NCBI RefSeq assembly: GCF_000237325.1
Contig: NC_017543.1
Span: 248,001 to 312,000 of the forward strand
DNA length: 64,000 nucleotides
Direction: 5' to 3'
Source of the DNA: Paenibacillus polymyxa M1
GTDB taxonomy: Bacteria > Bacillota > Bacilli > Paenibacillales > Paenibacillaceae
In this document: piece by piece, positions 1-8,445 of the stretch
Layout of the letters: every line of letters begins with the position of its first letter
Position numbering within the stretch: the first letter of the stretch is position 1
The notes under the pieces: model-generated
Seen by the model: only the letters and a program-made list of their open reading frames with translations
Database searches by the model: none
What the model was told of the DNA's origin: nothing
Made by a program: the position numbers and the translations under genes

Positions 1-124
1 CTGAGAGAAAAAAACGGAATAATTTCTCCGAACCGGATTTTTAAAGGTGTTAAAAGAGCTTGATATTGTGCATAAGTGGAACAAGAAAGATCAAGCTTTT
101 ATTTGAGAGAGTTCTTTTATAAAA

Positions 125-284
125 TTGTAAACTGATCTCTTAAGTGATAAAATACAAAATATATACTTTACCTTTCTGATCCTGGCCATGCGGCGTAAGG
201 ATAATTGATATAATAACGCACTTTCGGGTGATCATTATCATCATTTTTTATGATGAATTGATTTTCTGAAGGTGCGTTTTTTTT
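125..284 (+). promoter_or_regulatory. Promoter plus two-tier hairpin leader and terminator (family A, copy 1)
   Basis: Promoter TTGTAA (125-130), 17-bp spacer, TAAAAT (148-153). The two-tier hairpin is at 179-202: outer arms ATCCT and AGGAT, inner arms GCC and GGC around loop ATGC, one unpaired G 5' and GTA 3'. An intrinsic terminator follows at 215-284 (arm from AACGCAC pairing with GTGCGTT, then a T-run). The 121-codon gene at 338 begins 53 bases further on. Same architecture as six other sites in the window. It is either an attenuating leader or a small RNA of about 125 nt; the choice is inference. Confidence 0.75.
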
Positions 285-337
285 CAATCCAGTGAGGTGG
301 AGTATTTTTTAAATTAAACATAAGAGGAGACGAGAAA

Positions 338-703
338 ATGTCTAAACAAAATGAACAATCAAAGAAACTAGAATTATTGAACAAAGTTATTGATCAGTAC
401 ACTAATGCAAAAAAAGTTCAGTATTCCCCGGAAGGGCTAGAATCATGTGATTTCTTAACACTGTTTTATACTATACTTGGAATAGAAGAGACGGACATGG
501 GAAAAATTGAACAAAACATAGTAAATGTTGTTTTCTCGCCAAAAAATCATATAGAGTCTAAAATATCTATCTTACTTAACGAAGCAGGCTTTACTCCGAT
601 GGAGTTGGCCCGGCTTGAATCATTTTCCTACTTAAATGATCAAATAAGTATCATGCGCGATTTACAGCGAATGAAGAAAAAAGTTTCAGTTTTGGTAGCA
701 TAG
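338..703 (+). CDS. Unknown protein, 121 aa
   Basis: I do not recognise this protein. It starts at an ATG after a good ribosome site (AGAGGAG, 9 bases upstream) and ends in TAG. It is charged and predicted soluble, with no signal peptide, membrane segment or cysteine pair, and a basic helical C-terminal end (RDLQRMKKKV). It is the first gene after family A leader copy 1, so its expression probably depends on read-through of the terminator at 215-284. The reading frame is convincing from its codon content and start context; the function is unknown. Confidence 0.7.
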   Translation: MSKQNEQSKKLELLNKVIDQYTNAKKVQYSPEGLESCDFLTLFYTILGIEETDMGKIEQNIVNVVFSPKNHIESKISILLNEAGFTPMELARLESFSYLNDQISIMRDLQRMKKKVSVLVA

Positions 704-886
704 GAAGTACTTTAAAATTTAGTATATGTTCGATCAGGAAAGTAGGATTGCATAAACAAAAAAGTCGGAATTATGAATTTAAAGGGTGAAATTCACGCAA
801 ATTTATAGTGTTACAATACAAAACCTTCTTGAACTTTGAAGGTGAAGAAAAGACTGATATTGCGAAACAAGAATAGGAGACTTAGT

Positions 887-1349
887 ATGAACACGAAATA
901 TTCAAAAATTAGGTTTTTGGCGAGTAATACGATTGAAAAAGCAGTTAACCAACTATTGGACTTCAAGGTTAAAGGAATGCTGGTCTGCGGTGATTTTAAC
1001 GGCACTACTCTGTACTCGGATACAGTTACGATGGACGGAGCGTATAAAGCAATCACTGGAAAAACTAAATCCGAATTCGAGGACTTTCAACGAAAAGAAA
1101 TCGAGGAAAGCAAAAGGCAGAGAAATTCTCGATGAGGATAAATGGGAATATTGGGATAGAATTATCCAATTAGGTTGGGTGATCTGTTTCAGGGAATGGA
1201 ACTTGGGTGCTGTTTAGAGATTGCAAAGATACTAAATAACAAGGGAAGCCTTGACGATGCGAAAAAGGAAATTGAGAGTCAAGCTCATTCGGGAATGTCC
1301 TTCGGATTGGTCTGCTCCATGCGAAGAATTCGTTAACTACGTGAGATAA
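887..1349 (+). pseudogene. Broken small gene with two frameshifts
   Basis: The start ATG at 887 has a ribosome site AGGAG. Frame 1 runs 82 codons to 1135 and then stops. Beyond it, similar coding continues in other frames: a stretch reading KWEYWDRI just after 1138, then LFQGMELGCCLEIAKIL at about 1182-1235, and finally EEFVNYVR ending at TAA 1347. Joined, these give one acidic helical protein of about 150 aa, so this looks like one gene broken by at least two frameshifts. The parent family is not recognised. Sequencing error is an alternative explanation. Confidence 0.6.
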
Positions 1350-1852
1350 GTGTGACGCACTACAAAGATTAACCACACTTACAGACATTTTTGAGATGGA
1401 TTATTTTTAGTGGCTAATTCCACTATTTTCACCTCGAAAGTTAAATACCCAAAAGTCGGAGGAATATCCGGCTTTTTTGTATTTAATAAAAACTGATATA
1501 TTAGTAATTATATATGGAAACATCTGCGAGAAACGTGAAAAGTTATTATACCTTTTAATTTATGTACAAACATGATACTATAGTCGTACATACAAGGTAA
1601 ATTATGGATTAATATGGTCGTTCTAAAGACCTATATACCACTAAGTATATTCCCAGTAAAATGATGTATTCCTCTAGTAACTTATTTGTTTATTGGTGAC
1701 CTCTGCGTTTTGCTAAAACATGGAACATAATCATAAATGGGGATTTACAGGTGAAAATACCTAACGTTTTATTGTGATTACATTTCACATCAAATTCAAA
1801 CTCTATGTTATAATACACGTGCGATGTACGACGCCGGGGAGGATAAAACAGA
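1350..1852 (+). other. Intergenic stretch with terminator and promoter
   Basis: No gene is visible. The stretch holds the terminator at 1452-1478, a very AT-rich segment, and a TATAAT box at 1809-1814 about 40 bases before the next start codon. The -35 box is weak. Confidence 0.5.
1452..1478 (+). terminator. Intrinsic terminator
   Basis: Hairpin AAGTCGGA / TCCGGCTT followed by a T-run. It lies downstream of the broken gene at 887-1349. Confidence 0.7.
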
Positions 1853-2206
1853 GTGATAAGGAAATACAGTAAAGTACAATGGGCCTCTTTAATGGGTGAG
1901 GAACAAAATAAGTTTTTATTTCATTTTCAGTTTTCTCTACATAAAAAAATGGATCATTCGTTACTACTTGATGAGTTTTTAAAACGCCTACAGGGGATTA
2001 AATTACAAGACGGTCGGAAAATTGTAACGATTGAAATGGAAGTAGAGAACATTGTTCGTAAGGGAGAAGAAGTTGTGTTTGATTTTAACATTGACACTTT
2101 TTTTGAAGGAGAGTGTCAAGAAGATTGGGCACTTGAGACAATGGAGGCTGCATTAAGAACATCTATTGTTCCATTCAATTGGATGAAGATTAGTTTAGTA
2201 AAGTAA
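1853..2206 (+). CDS. Unknown protein, 117 aa
   Basis: Not recognised. The GTG start at 1853 follows a ribosome site (GGGGAGG, about 10 bases upstream), with a TATAAT box at 1809-1814. The protein is soluble; the N-terminal half is basic and aromatic and the C-terminal half acidic, with no cysteine motif apart from a single Cys. A hairpin with a T-run at 2424-2466 closes the unit, so it appears monocistronic. Confidence 0.65.
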   Translation: MIRKYSKVQWASLMGEEQNKFLFHFQFSLHKKMDHSLLLDEFLKRLQGIKLQDGRKIVTIEMEVENIVRKGEEVVFDFNIDTFFEGECQEDWALETMEAALRTSIVPFNWMKISLVK

Positions 2207-2423
2207 AATTTCAGCGAGATTCTCTATTATCATGATCGTCAAGCCCATTCCATTCTCCGTAAAACATCTCTGGGCTCCTAAAGTTAGAATCCATTTTTTA
2301 ATAGTTTTCTGTGATCTTTTAGTGTCTTCAAGAACAATTCTTATTTACCTAATAATAATTTAACAAAATCAGTTTTTTAGAAAAGTTGATTAAAAGAATT
2401 TAGCAAGGGTGTTCAGGAATATA

Positions 2424-2466
2424 AAAAGAAAAGAGAATCTATATGATTCACTTTTCTTTTTTTCTT
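2424..2466 (+). terminator. Intrinsic terminator
   Basis: A-rich arm, GAATC / GATTC core and a CTTTTCTTTTTTT tail. It closes the unit of the gene at 1853. Its 3' arm overlaps the -35 box assigned to the next leader, so the two units abut. The interval 2207-2423 shows no gene. Confidence 0.65.
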
Positions 2467-2634
2467 TTCTGTGTTAGGATAAACTTATTAAGTTTTTTTA
2501 CTTTCAATCTCTGACCTGGGTCTTAGGAGATACTTCAAGCTACTCGTAAACACCTGTTTTTCAAGGTGACCAAACTCTACATACGTAGGCGTTCCATTGG
2601 AATGATTGGTCTCTTTGAAAAGTGGGTGTTTTTT
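2452..2634 (+). promoter_or_regulatory. Promoter plus two-tier hairpin leader and terminator (family A, copy 2)
   Basis: Promoter TTTTCT (2452-2457), 17 bp, TAGGAT (2475-2480). The two-tier hairpin is at 2507-2531 with outer arms ATCTC and GAGAT, inner arms GAC and GTC around loop CTGG, an unpaired T on the 5' side and TTAG on the 3' side. The inner pairs differ from copy 1 but pairing is kept. A long terminator hairpin follows at 2549-2634 (AACACC...GGTGTT, T-run). It precedes the 36-codon gene at 2677. Confidence 0.7.
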
Positions 2635-2676
2635 GTTTTGCTCACTTCACAACCCAATTTCAAGGAGGAATTTTTT

Positions 2677-2787
2677 ATGTTTAAAAGTCAAAGGGAATTA
2701 GCTCTCGCTATTTCTAAAATGCAGCGCAGAATTGCTGCTAAGAACAAGCCTGTAATTATCACTGGCCATGTCTATGCATTAAAGTAA
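2677..2787 (+). CDS. Small basic protein, 36 aa
   Basis: The ATG at 2677 has an excellent ribosome site (AAGGAGGA, 7 bases upstream). An upstream in-frame start at 2566 is not credible because it lies inside the leader terminator. The peptide is basic, predicted helical and has no membrane segment. Its position after family A leader copy 2 and the perfect ribosome site make it a likely real micro-protein. Function unknown. Confidence 0.6.
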   Translation: MFKSQRELALAISKMQRRIAAKNKPVIITGHVYALK

Positions 2788-2831
2788 TTATAGTGTCATT
2801 TAAGAGAGATGCACTCTTAGATGAACTCTCA

Positions 2832-2875
2832 AAAAAGAGCAAGTGTCTTTATTAAAAGATGCTCGCTCTTTTTTG
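2832..2875 (+). terminator. Intrinsic terminator
   Basis: AAAAGAGC pairs with GCTCTTTT, followed by a T-run, between the 36-aa gene and the gene at 2908. It could also attenuate the downstream gene. Confidence 0.7.
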
Positions 2876-2907
2876 CATTTTACCATTAATTACAAGGGGG
2901 ATAAAAA

Positions 2908-3567
2908 ATGAAAAACAATTTAGTAGCCCAAGATTTTCTGGAGTGTGAAAAAACACAAAAAAACTTATTTTGCAGACTTTGTAAAGAAATCACAATGATT
3001 CGAGAGTGGAAAGTAGAACGTGGTGAGAACCCGTGTACTCTTCTGAAGAATGAGAAGAGCCTTAATCTTCAGGATGTAAACTTAATATGTCCTCTATGTT
3101 TAAAAGGTTCGTTGACGTCACAAGTAGACGTAATTAGCCCATTAATAGTTAAGGGAGAGATTCTTAAGAGCATGGAAATCATTGTTCAGAAAACAAGAAC
3201 TAGTAATAAACGCGTACTTGTGAGGATCAACAATGAAATCTTTTACCCTGGTTATCCAGAAGGTGGATTCAACTTTTATATGTCAGATGTACACTTAATT
3301 TCAATGCCCGCTCAAAAAAGGCCTTACTGTTCTTTCCCCTTAATTAGGGATACCAAAGAAGGTGAATTGAAAAGAGTTGCTGTAATTGTGGATGAAGATT
3401 TTGATGTATTAATTCAAATTAATAATATCTGTTACGGACTAAATGCTGGTGGCGGATTTATGGGTTTCGAACGTTCATTTGAAAAGCAAGGGATTCATAT
3501 AAAAGCTATTAATAAACTTGCAGGGAGCAAGTATAATTCTTATTACTTAGGTGATAAAAATAAATAA
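2908..3567 (+). CDS. Unknown protein with two CxxC motifs, 219 aa
   Basis: The ATG at 2908 follows ribosome site AAGGGGGA. The N-terminal 70 residues hold CRLC (about 22-25) and CPLC (about 62-65), spaced like a zinc-ribbon or zinc-finger fold. The rest is a beta-rich domain with glycine-rich turns (YPEGGFNFY, NAGGGFMGF). No catalytic motif and no membrane segment are seen. Zinc binding is inferred from the cysteine spacing; the family is not recognised. Confidence 0.65.
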   Translation: MKNNLVAQDFLECEKTQKNLFCRLCKEITMIREWKVERGENPCTLLKNEKSLNLQDVNLICPLCLKGSLTSQVDVISPLIVKGEILKSMEIIVQKTRTSNKRVLVRINNEIFYPGYPEGGFNFYMSDVHLISMPAQKRPYCSFPLIRDTKEGELKRVAVIVDEDFDVLIQINNICYGLNAGGGFMGFERSFEKQGIHIKAINKLAGSKYNSYYLGDKNK

Positions 3568-3640
3568 CAATTCTATGATTATAGGTTATGAATGAGATAA
3601 ACATTCATGCCATCCCCAATAATGAAAAAGGATGAATAAT

Positions 3641-4267
3641 ATGTCTATATATAAAAAAGCTCAAAATGGTAAGGCCATACTAACAATAGAATATGATAGC
3701 GATGCAATGTGTCCCCGTTTTGAAAGTGAACATCTTGGATCAATGGTTTTTTGGCATGGTCGTTATAATCTTGGCGATAAGCATAGGTATAAAGATGGTA
3801 ATGATTTTTTCATAACATTGCTAAAAGAAATGGGACGCACAGAAAAGACACTATGTCGAGTCGATTCTCGCAAAAACCTATTCGAAGTCTTAGAAAAGCA
3901 TTATGTGATTTTACCAGTGTACTTATATGATCATGGAAGCCTGACTATCAGTACTACTCCATTTCAATGTCCGTGGGATAGCGGGCAAATAGGCTGGATC
4001 TATGTAAGTAATAAAAAAATCCGGGAAGAGTACAACGTAAAACGAGTGTCAAAGAAATTACGTTTTCAGGTCCTGTCTCACCTTCAACTTGAAGTTGAAA
4101 TATACGATCATTATCTGAGGGGAGACGTTTATAGCTTCATTCTAAAGGACTTAGATGGGGAAATTATAGATAGCGGCGATGGCTTTTATGGAAGTAACCC
4201 TCATACAAACGGAATAGCTGAGTGCATTTCGAGCGAATATGAAGATCTTATAAAAGAAATTGCATAA
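3641..4267 (+). CDS. Conserved-looking mobile-element protein, 208 aa
   Basis: The start is taken as ATG 3641, 8 bases after AAAGGATG; an in-frame ATG at 3632 lies too close to that site. The C-terminal part (EIYDHYLRGDVYSFILKD, then GDGFYG) resembles uncharacterised proteins common in phages and plasmids, from memory, and the middle contains CPWDSGQIGWIYVS. No named function is known to me. It is soluble. The terminator at 4324-4360 follows it. Confidence 0.65.
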   Translation: MSIYKKAQNGKAILTIEYDSDAMCPRFESEHLGSMVFWHGRYNLGDKHRYKDGNDFFITLLKEMGRTEKTLCRVDSRKNLFEVLEKHYVILPVYLYDHGSLTISTTPFQCPWDSGQIGWIYVSNKKIREEYNVKRVSKKLRFQVLSHLQLEVEIYDHYLRGDVYSFILKDLDGEIIDSGDGFYGSNPHTNGIAECISSEYEDLIKEIA

Positions 4268-4323
4268 ACCATAGGGCGCTTTTGAACATTCGAAACAATA
4301 AATAGATTCTTTTTTAGAATAGA

Positions 4324-4360
4324 AAGGCCACTTCCTAATTAATCGAAGTGGTCTTTTTCT
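4324..4360 (+). terminator. Intrinsic terminator
   Basis: GGCCACTTC pairs with GAAGTGGTC, followed by T-rich sequence, downstream of the gene at 3641-4267. Confidence 0.7.
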
Positions 4361-4410
4361 AAGTTTGTCTAAACACTAAAAAATCTCTTAGTAAATCAAG
4401 AAATGAGGAT

Positions 4411-4722
4411 ATGTGGATGCCAAATATCGATGAATTTAATGAATTAACAGAACACAAAAACACATGGTATATGAGCGAAGAAGAGATATTACAATCCTAC
4501 TTATCCAAATATAGAACTGTAAGTATAGATGAAATACGTATCTGGTCTGATAACACATTGACTGTTGGACACGATTTTTCTGTTGACTACTTTGTAGTTC
4601 CTCAAAGCAGAACCATCAATGGATATTTTCTCCTGGGTACTCATATGGAGCACCATATTTATAGTAATTACACCAAAACTCAGTTACTTAAAAGAAAACC
4701 CATGGAGTTTCCTAAATTGTAA
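4411..4722 (+). CDS. Unknown protein, 103 aa
   Basis: Not recognised. The ATG at 4411 follows a GAGGA ribosome site; a second in-frame ATG at 4417 is possible. It is an acidic, soluble protein. It ends 23 bases before the gene at 4746, with only a ribosome site between them, so the two are probably co-transcribed. Confidence 0.6.
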   Translation: MWMPNIDEFNELTEHKNTWYMSEEEILQSYLSKYRTVSIDEIRIWSDNTLTVGHDFSVDYFVVPQSRTINGYFLLGTHMEHHIYSNYTKTQLLKRKPMEFPKL

Positions 4723-4745
4723 AAAATAAAGGAGTACACGTACTT

Positions 4746-5267
4746 ATGGCTGATTATTTTCATTGTTCGATCGAATTTGTAAAGGGGGATTACCCTAAGA
4801 ATATTTGGGAGGATATGAATTTGCTTGCTAAAGTAAGTTTAGAAGTGTTAGAAAACACTTATTATTTCTCTGGTTTTGCTCCAAATGGTCAACGTGAAGA
4901 ATTGGAAGAATATTTAGTTGAACAAGGTATTCCTTTTGATCGTCATTCGGAAGGATATGGTGAGATAGCACCGGAACTACGTGTGTTTAGACCTGGCCTG
5001 ATTGATCGTGTGATGATAAGGAGCAACGAAGGTGATGCGTACGTCTCAACTAACGCTTTACGATCCGTACTTTCCATAAAGAATTCAGCTTCAGAGATCG
5101 TCAAAAGAATATCTGATTTAGTGGAAGAAGTGGACCCTAGTTATCCCGAGCTTGCTCATTACCGGATAATGTGGAGAAAAAGCGAAAGTGATGAACATTT
5201 TGAACCTAATTTAACTCTTAAGGATAACGATATTATTGTAGTGGCAATCCTCACGGAGACAGTTTGA
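4746..5267 (+). CDS. Unknown acidic protein, 173 aa
   Basis: Not recognised. The ATG at 4746 follows AAAGGAG. The protein is acidic and soluble, with no cysteine cluster and no membrane segment; residues about 105-130 are helical (SASEIVKRISDLVEEV). It is probably co-transcribed with the gene at 4411, and the split methyltransferase gene starts 70 bases downstream. Confidence 0.6.
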   Translation: MADYFHCSIEFVKGDYPKNIWEDMNLLAKVSLEVLENTYYFSGFAPNGQREELEEYLVEQGIPFDRHSEGYGEIAPELRVFRPGLIDRVMIRSNEGDAYVSTNALRSVLSIKNSASEIVKRISDLVEEVDPSYPELAHYRIMWRKSESDEHFEPNLTLKDNDIIVVAILTETV

Positions 5268-5337
5268 ATAAATCAAGTCTTGAATCACGAGATATTAATG
5301 TTAATGAGAAATCTAATATATTCTTGGGGGAAAAAAT

Positions 5338-5931
5338 GTGATTATTCATCAATTTCTTGGGAAAACGACTTATAATGGTGAACGTATTTATATTGATAAA
5401 GCGATTTTAAACGAAGTAGGATTCGTGCCTGGTGCTAAATACCGTACTATTACGGATCAAGAAAAAAACATTGTTGAGTTCGAAATAGATTTAAAAGGAC
5501 CCAATAAGGTATCTAAGAAATTAAGGAATCAAAATCCTGTACCGGTTATTGATAAAACTGGTCACGATATCAGAGCAGCACTTAAAGATTGTGCTCAAAT
5601 CAAGGTGACATTTGAACAAGAGAGAGTGATCATTGAAGGAATTAAACTGACTGCAGATGTCTTATATGAAACCGATAAAATGAACCAAACAGAAGCTTTA
5701 ACTACAATCTCATTCTGTGCTGGATCAGGAATCAGCTCTCAATGTTTAGTAGAGAGTGGGTTCAAAGAGATAGCAGCTGTGGAGTGGAATCCCAAAGAAG
5801 GTAAAGAACATAAATTCTCTGACATTTATATGAAAAATCATTCCGATACAATTATGTATAATCTTCCAATGCAAATGCTTGAGGCCGATCACCTACCAAA
5901 AGTAGACTTATGGGTAGCAACTCTTGATTGT
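5338..5931 (+). CDS. Cytosine-5 DNA methyltransferase, exon 1 (N-terminal part)
   Basis: The GTG start at 5338 follows a TTGGGGG ribosome site. Residues 1-115 form an N-terminal domain shared with the paralogue at 9144. The S-adenosylmethionine-binding motif I follows (SFCAGSGISSQ, about 125-135). Exon 1 ends with the codon for Cys198 in LDC, which after splicing reads LDC-TDFSKAS and therefore corresponds to catalytic motif IV (PCxxFS in the family). A group II intron (5932-6683) starts directly after this codon. Without splicing the frame reads one Val and stops, so an active enzyme needs removal of the intron. Together with exon 2 (6684-7514) the protein would have 474 aa. Target sequence unknown. 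Confidence 0.85.
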
Positions 5932-6683
5932 GTGTGACACGTTCTTGATCAATCCCATTGGAGACAATGGATAAAACCAAGGGACTTTCGGGTCTAACTT
6001 CATTTCTGAATCGGCAGGGGTAGATCCTGCTACGGTATAATGTCGGGTTACCGTACCTAATCCTCCGACATGCATTCTGCGAATACACGTAGGTTGTATG
6101 AAGCTCGGTGAAGTCGGTGAAAAGCAGACCTGTGAAGTGGTTAGCGAAGTAATCGGGGTGCTACAAAACTACTAAGCTTACACATCAGGAATCTCCGTTT
6201 GAAAGGCCCGTAAAGAGTGAAGCATCTAATTAAGAAGATGTTATATCCTTTGAGAAAGGGATTAGTCGTGGATATGGTATTACAATCTGCTATGTCGATA
6301 TTGCTCCAGTAAAGGAACAGTGTCTCTGCATCTTCCGACAATGGATAATGAGATGGCTAACGGGTTATAGGAGAAGGCTAAGGTAGTATGTAAAGCTAAG
6401 AAATGAGGAACGTGTGAACCTTAGAAGGTTGTTTTTCCGAGTGTATTCTACGAACCTAAACAACAGGAAATGGTTGTTGAATCTAAGGGGCAGCTGCCCG
6501 TAGTAGCGGCGAAATGGGGTAATGCCCATGGAGTGAAGGGGCATAGTCAATGGAGATGCTGGTTCCATGCTTGCATACCATTGATGGAACGCCGTATGAG
6601 GCAAAAGTCTCACGTACGGTGTGATCTGGGGGAAAACAAGTAGTCCACCGTTTTAGCCGAGGATGAACGTTACCTATCAGAAT
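5932..6683 (+). mobile_element. Group II intron without ORF, inside methyltransferase gene
   Basis: The intron begins GTGTGACACG (group II consensus GUGYG) and ends in ACCTATCAGAAT, like the intron at 9367-12200. A domain V hairpin lies at 6590-6621 (GCCGTATGAG, AAAA-type loop, CTCACGTACGG). Length 752 bp, with no reverse transcriptase. ACAATC at 6282-6287 is the exact complement of the last six exon bases GATTGT (candidate EBS1/IBS1), and AAGAGT at 6213-6218 complements ACTCTT just before them (candidate EBS2/IBS2). Joining 5931 to 6684 keeps the frame and restores motif IV. Splicing is probably helped by the maturase of the second intron. Confidence 0.85.
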
Positions 6684-7514
6684 ACAGATTTTTCAAAGGC
6701 TTCAGCAGGCACAAAGAAAGAATATCAGACAATGCATCTGTTTATGCATTTGATGCGCTTATTCTGGGACAAGAAAAAGTCAGAAAGACCCAAAGCTATC
6801 CTCCTCGAAAATGTACCTGAATTTGAAAAAGTTGCAGGAAATAGCTTAGAACTTTGTTTCAAAGATGAAGGGTTTAGTGTGACGCGAGCAAGGCTGGATA
6901 GTCTTGACTATGGTAGCCGGACTAAGCGGGAAAGGTATTTCATGGTTGCAACTATCTTTGAAGGGTTTAGCTTTCCCATCCCACACGAACGGCAAAGGAA
7001 TTCCATTCAAGATAGTGGTTTGCTAAAACTTGAGGACTTAGACTGGGTTACCCCCTCAGAAAGCGGAACTCTTAAATATTTTCTCAACCGCGAAAAAAAA
7101 GGAATGAAACATAATCACCATATGACAACCTTTGATATAACAACAGATTCTTACATCGGGACAATTACTAAGTCCCACCATAAAATTCAGCCTGAGAACT
7201 GGATTAGTCATCCTAGTGATAAAAATTTATATGCGTATCTCAACGGGGAGCAGATTCGAAAGCTTTATGGTATTTCAAAGGATCTTTACTTAGGTCAGAG
7301 CAATAAATTGGTTGTTGAGAGTATTGGTCAATCTGTATGTATCCAGACCTTTAAAGTAATAACCGATAAACTCTACCATTTTCTAATGGAAAAATTACAT
7401 CGTTCAGTAAGTGAAATCAAGAGTATTATTAAGGATAATGGAAGAAAATCGGAGTTTCGAAATTGTTCTAAAGAGTTTACTTTTGATGACTCGGGACAAA
7501 TGATAATGTTTTGA
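6684..7514 (+). CDS. Cytosine-5 DNA methyltransferase, exon 2 (C-terminal part)
   Basis: Exon 2 continues the frame of exon 1 as TDFSKASAG (end of motif IV). It carries motif VI (LLENVPEF, around protein residue 240), motif VIII (DYGSRTKRERYF, with the RxR-type residues) and a motif X-like ESIGQSV near the C-terminus. The ATG at 6663, which would make this look like an independent gene, lies inside the intron's 3' end and is not a credible start. The terminator-like hairpin at 7556-7592 follows. Confidence 0.85.
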   Translation, partial: TDFSKASAGTKKEYQTMHLFMHLMRLFWDKKKSERPKAILLENVPEFEKVAGNSLELCFKDEGFSVTRARLDSLDYGSRTKRERYFMVATIFEGFSFPIPHERQRNSIQDSGLLKLEDLDWVTPSESGTLKYFLNREKKGMKHNHHMTTFDITTDSYIGTITKSHHKIQPENWISHPSDKNLYAYLNGEQIRKLYGISKDLYLGQSNKLVVESIGQSVCIQTFKVITDKLYHFLMEKLHRSVSEIKSIIKDNGRKSEFRNCSKEFTFDDSGQMIMF

Positions 7515-7555
7515 TTTATTTATTGTGTTTCGATATCTATGAGAATTACCCAAAA

Positions 7556-7592
7556 AGAGGAGTTTACTTGCTATCAAGTGGCTCCTTTTTTT
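7556..7592 (+). terminator. Intrinsic terminator
   Basis: GGAG...ACTTG / CAAGT...CTCC followed by a long T-run, after the first methyltransferase gene. Confidence 0.75.
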
Positions 7593-7671
7593 GTTTGAAC
7601 CTTTGTTTATTAGTCGATTTTTGAAGTGTGTTTTATAATTAGCAAGAATCCAAATGAGGAGGAAATCTGTT

Positions 7672-8109
7672 TTGCAAAAAAGCTATCTGGATATGAGAGT
7701 CCGTATTCCCATTAATGAGTCCAATGAGTATTTATTAGATGTAAAAATGAATCAAATCATCACCGATATATTGGAACAAATCGGACTGTACAATGGTACG
7801 ATTGAAGAACATTCTATCTTTACAAAGGAGATTGTATATACTACATCACGTGGTGAAGATTTTACGGAGGAAGAGATTCTTTCTCCAATAACTTCTTGGA
7901 TGAGTGTAACAGAGCCATTTAGTCTGTTTATCGGTCAGTTATATGTATTAGCTCAAGAAGAACTCTACAACTTAGTATTAACCAACCTTGGAGGTATCCA
8001 TCCAGTCCGGAAATTAGAGCAATTCGGTGACGAAGAGATAAGAATGGTCCTCGAACGCATGAATTTTCGCATTGAATCCGTCATGAGTATGCCGGCAACA
8101 GGTTTCTAA
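7672..8109 (+). CDS. Unknown protein, 145 aa
   Basis: Not recognised. The start is placed at TTG 7672, nine bases after GAGGAGG; an in-frame ATG at 7654 overlaps that ribosome site and is unlikely. A TATAAT box stands at 7634-7639. The protein is acidic, predicted soluble and mostly helical, with no cysteines. It is followed by about 140 bases without a gene before the next leader promoter. Confidence 0.6.
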   Translation: MQKSYLDMRVRIPINESNEYLLDVKMNQIITDILEQIGLYNGTIEEHSIFTKEIVYTTSRGEDFTEEEILSPITSWMSVTEPFSLFIGQLYVLAQEELYNLVLTNLGGIHPVRKLEQFGDEEIRMVLERMNFRIESVMSMPATGF

Positions 8110-8248
8110 TTTGAGTAAAGCATTATACTATGAAATGTAAGGGACTCTTCCCTCGGAATTTACTACTGCTAAATGGTAAGAAGAAACTCATATTAGAGGA
8201 GCGAAATGAGGGTAAGATGGATTCTTTCCATGATATCACATTTCAATG

Positions 8249-8406
8249 TTTTCTTTTAATTCAAAATATGTTATTGTAAGTCTTATTAGTTATTTAATTT
8301 TTTTCAGCTCCTGCCATGCGGCCTACGGAGTTTTAAAAGAGCGTTTTTCCTGACGCCTAATCTCGTGAGATTCAAGAGATTGGACGTAAGGAAGAGCGCT
8401 TTTTTG
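8249..8406 (+). promoter_or_regulatory. Promoter plus two-tier hairpin leader and terminator (family A, copy 3)
   Basis: Weak promoter TTTTCT (8249-8254), 17 bp, TATTGT (8272-8277). The two-tier hairpin is at 8306-8332 with outer arms AGCTCC and GGAGTT (one G-T pair), inner arms GCC and GGC, loop ATGC, unpaired T 5' and CTAC 3'. The terminator at 8340-8406 has a long imperfect stem starting AGCG and ending GCGCT before a T-run. The gene at 8446 follows. Confidence 0.75.
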
Positions 8407-8445
8407 CGTTCTACTATACCACAACCCATTTTAGGAGGATTAATT

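Noticed and set aside
2805..2875. Possible eighth family A leader before the gene at 2908
   Set aside because: A terminator is present, but no two-tier hairpin and no promoter at the fixed offset could be found.
6159..6164. TGCTAC as exon-binding site 2 pairing with GTAGCA at 5914-5919
   Set aside because: It pairs, but leaves six bases between the two intron-binding sites; AAGAGT at 6213 gives a contiguous and better placed pair.
5852..6613. Minus-strand frames within the ORF-less intron
   Set aside because: Intron RNA structure explains the sequence; no ribosome sites or protein motifs.
6663..7514. Independent methyltransferase gene starting at ATG 6663
   Set aside because: The first 21 bases are the intron's 3' end; the sequence is exon 2 and lacks motif I by itself.
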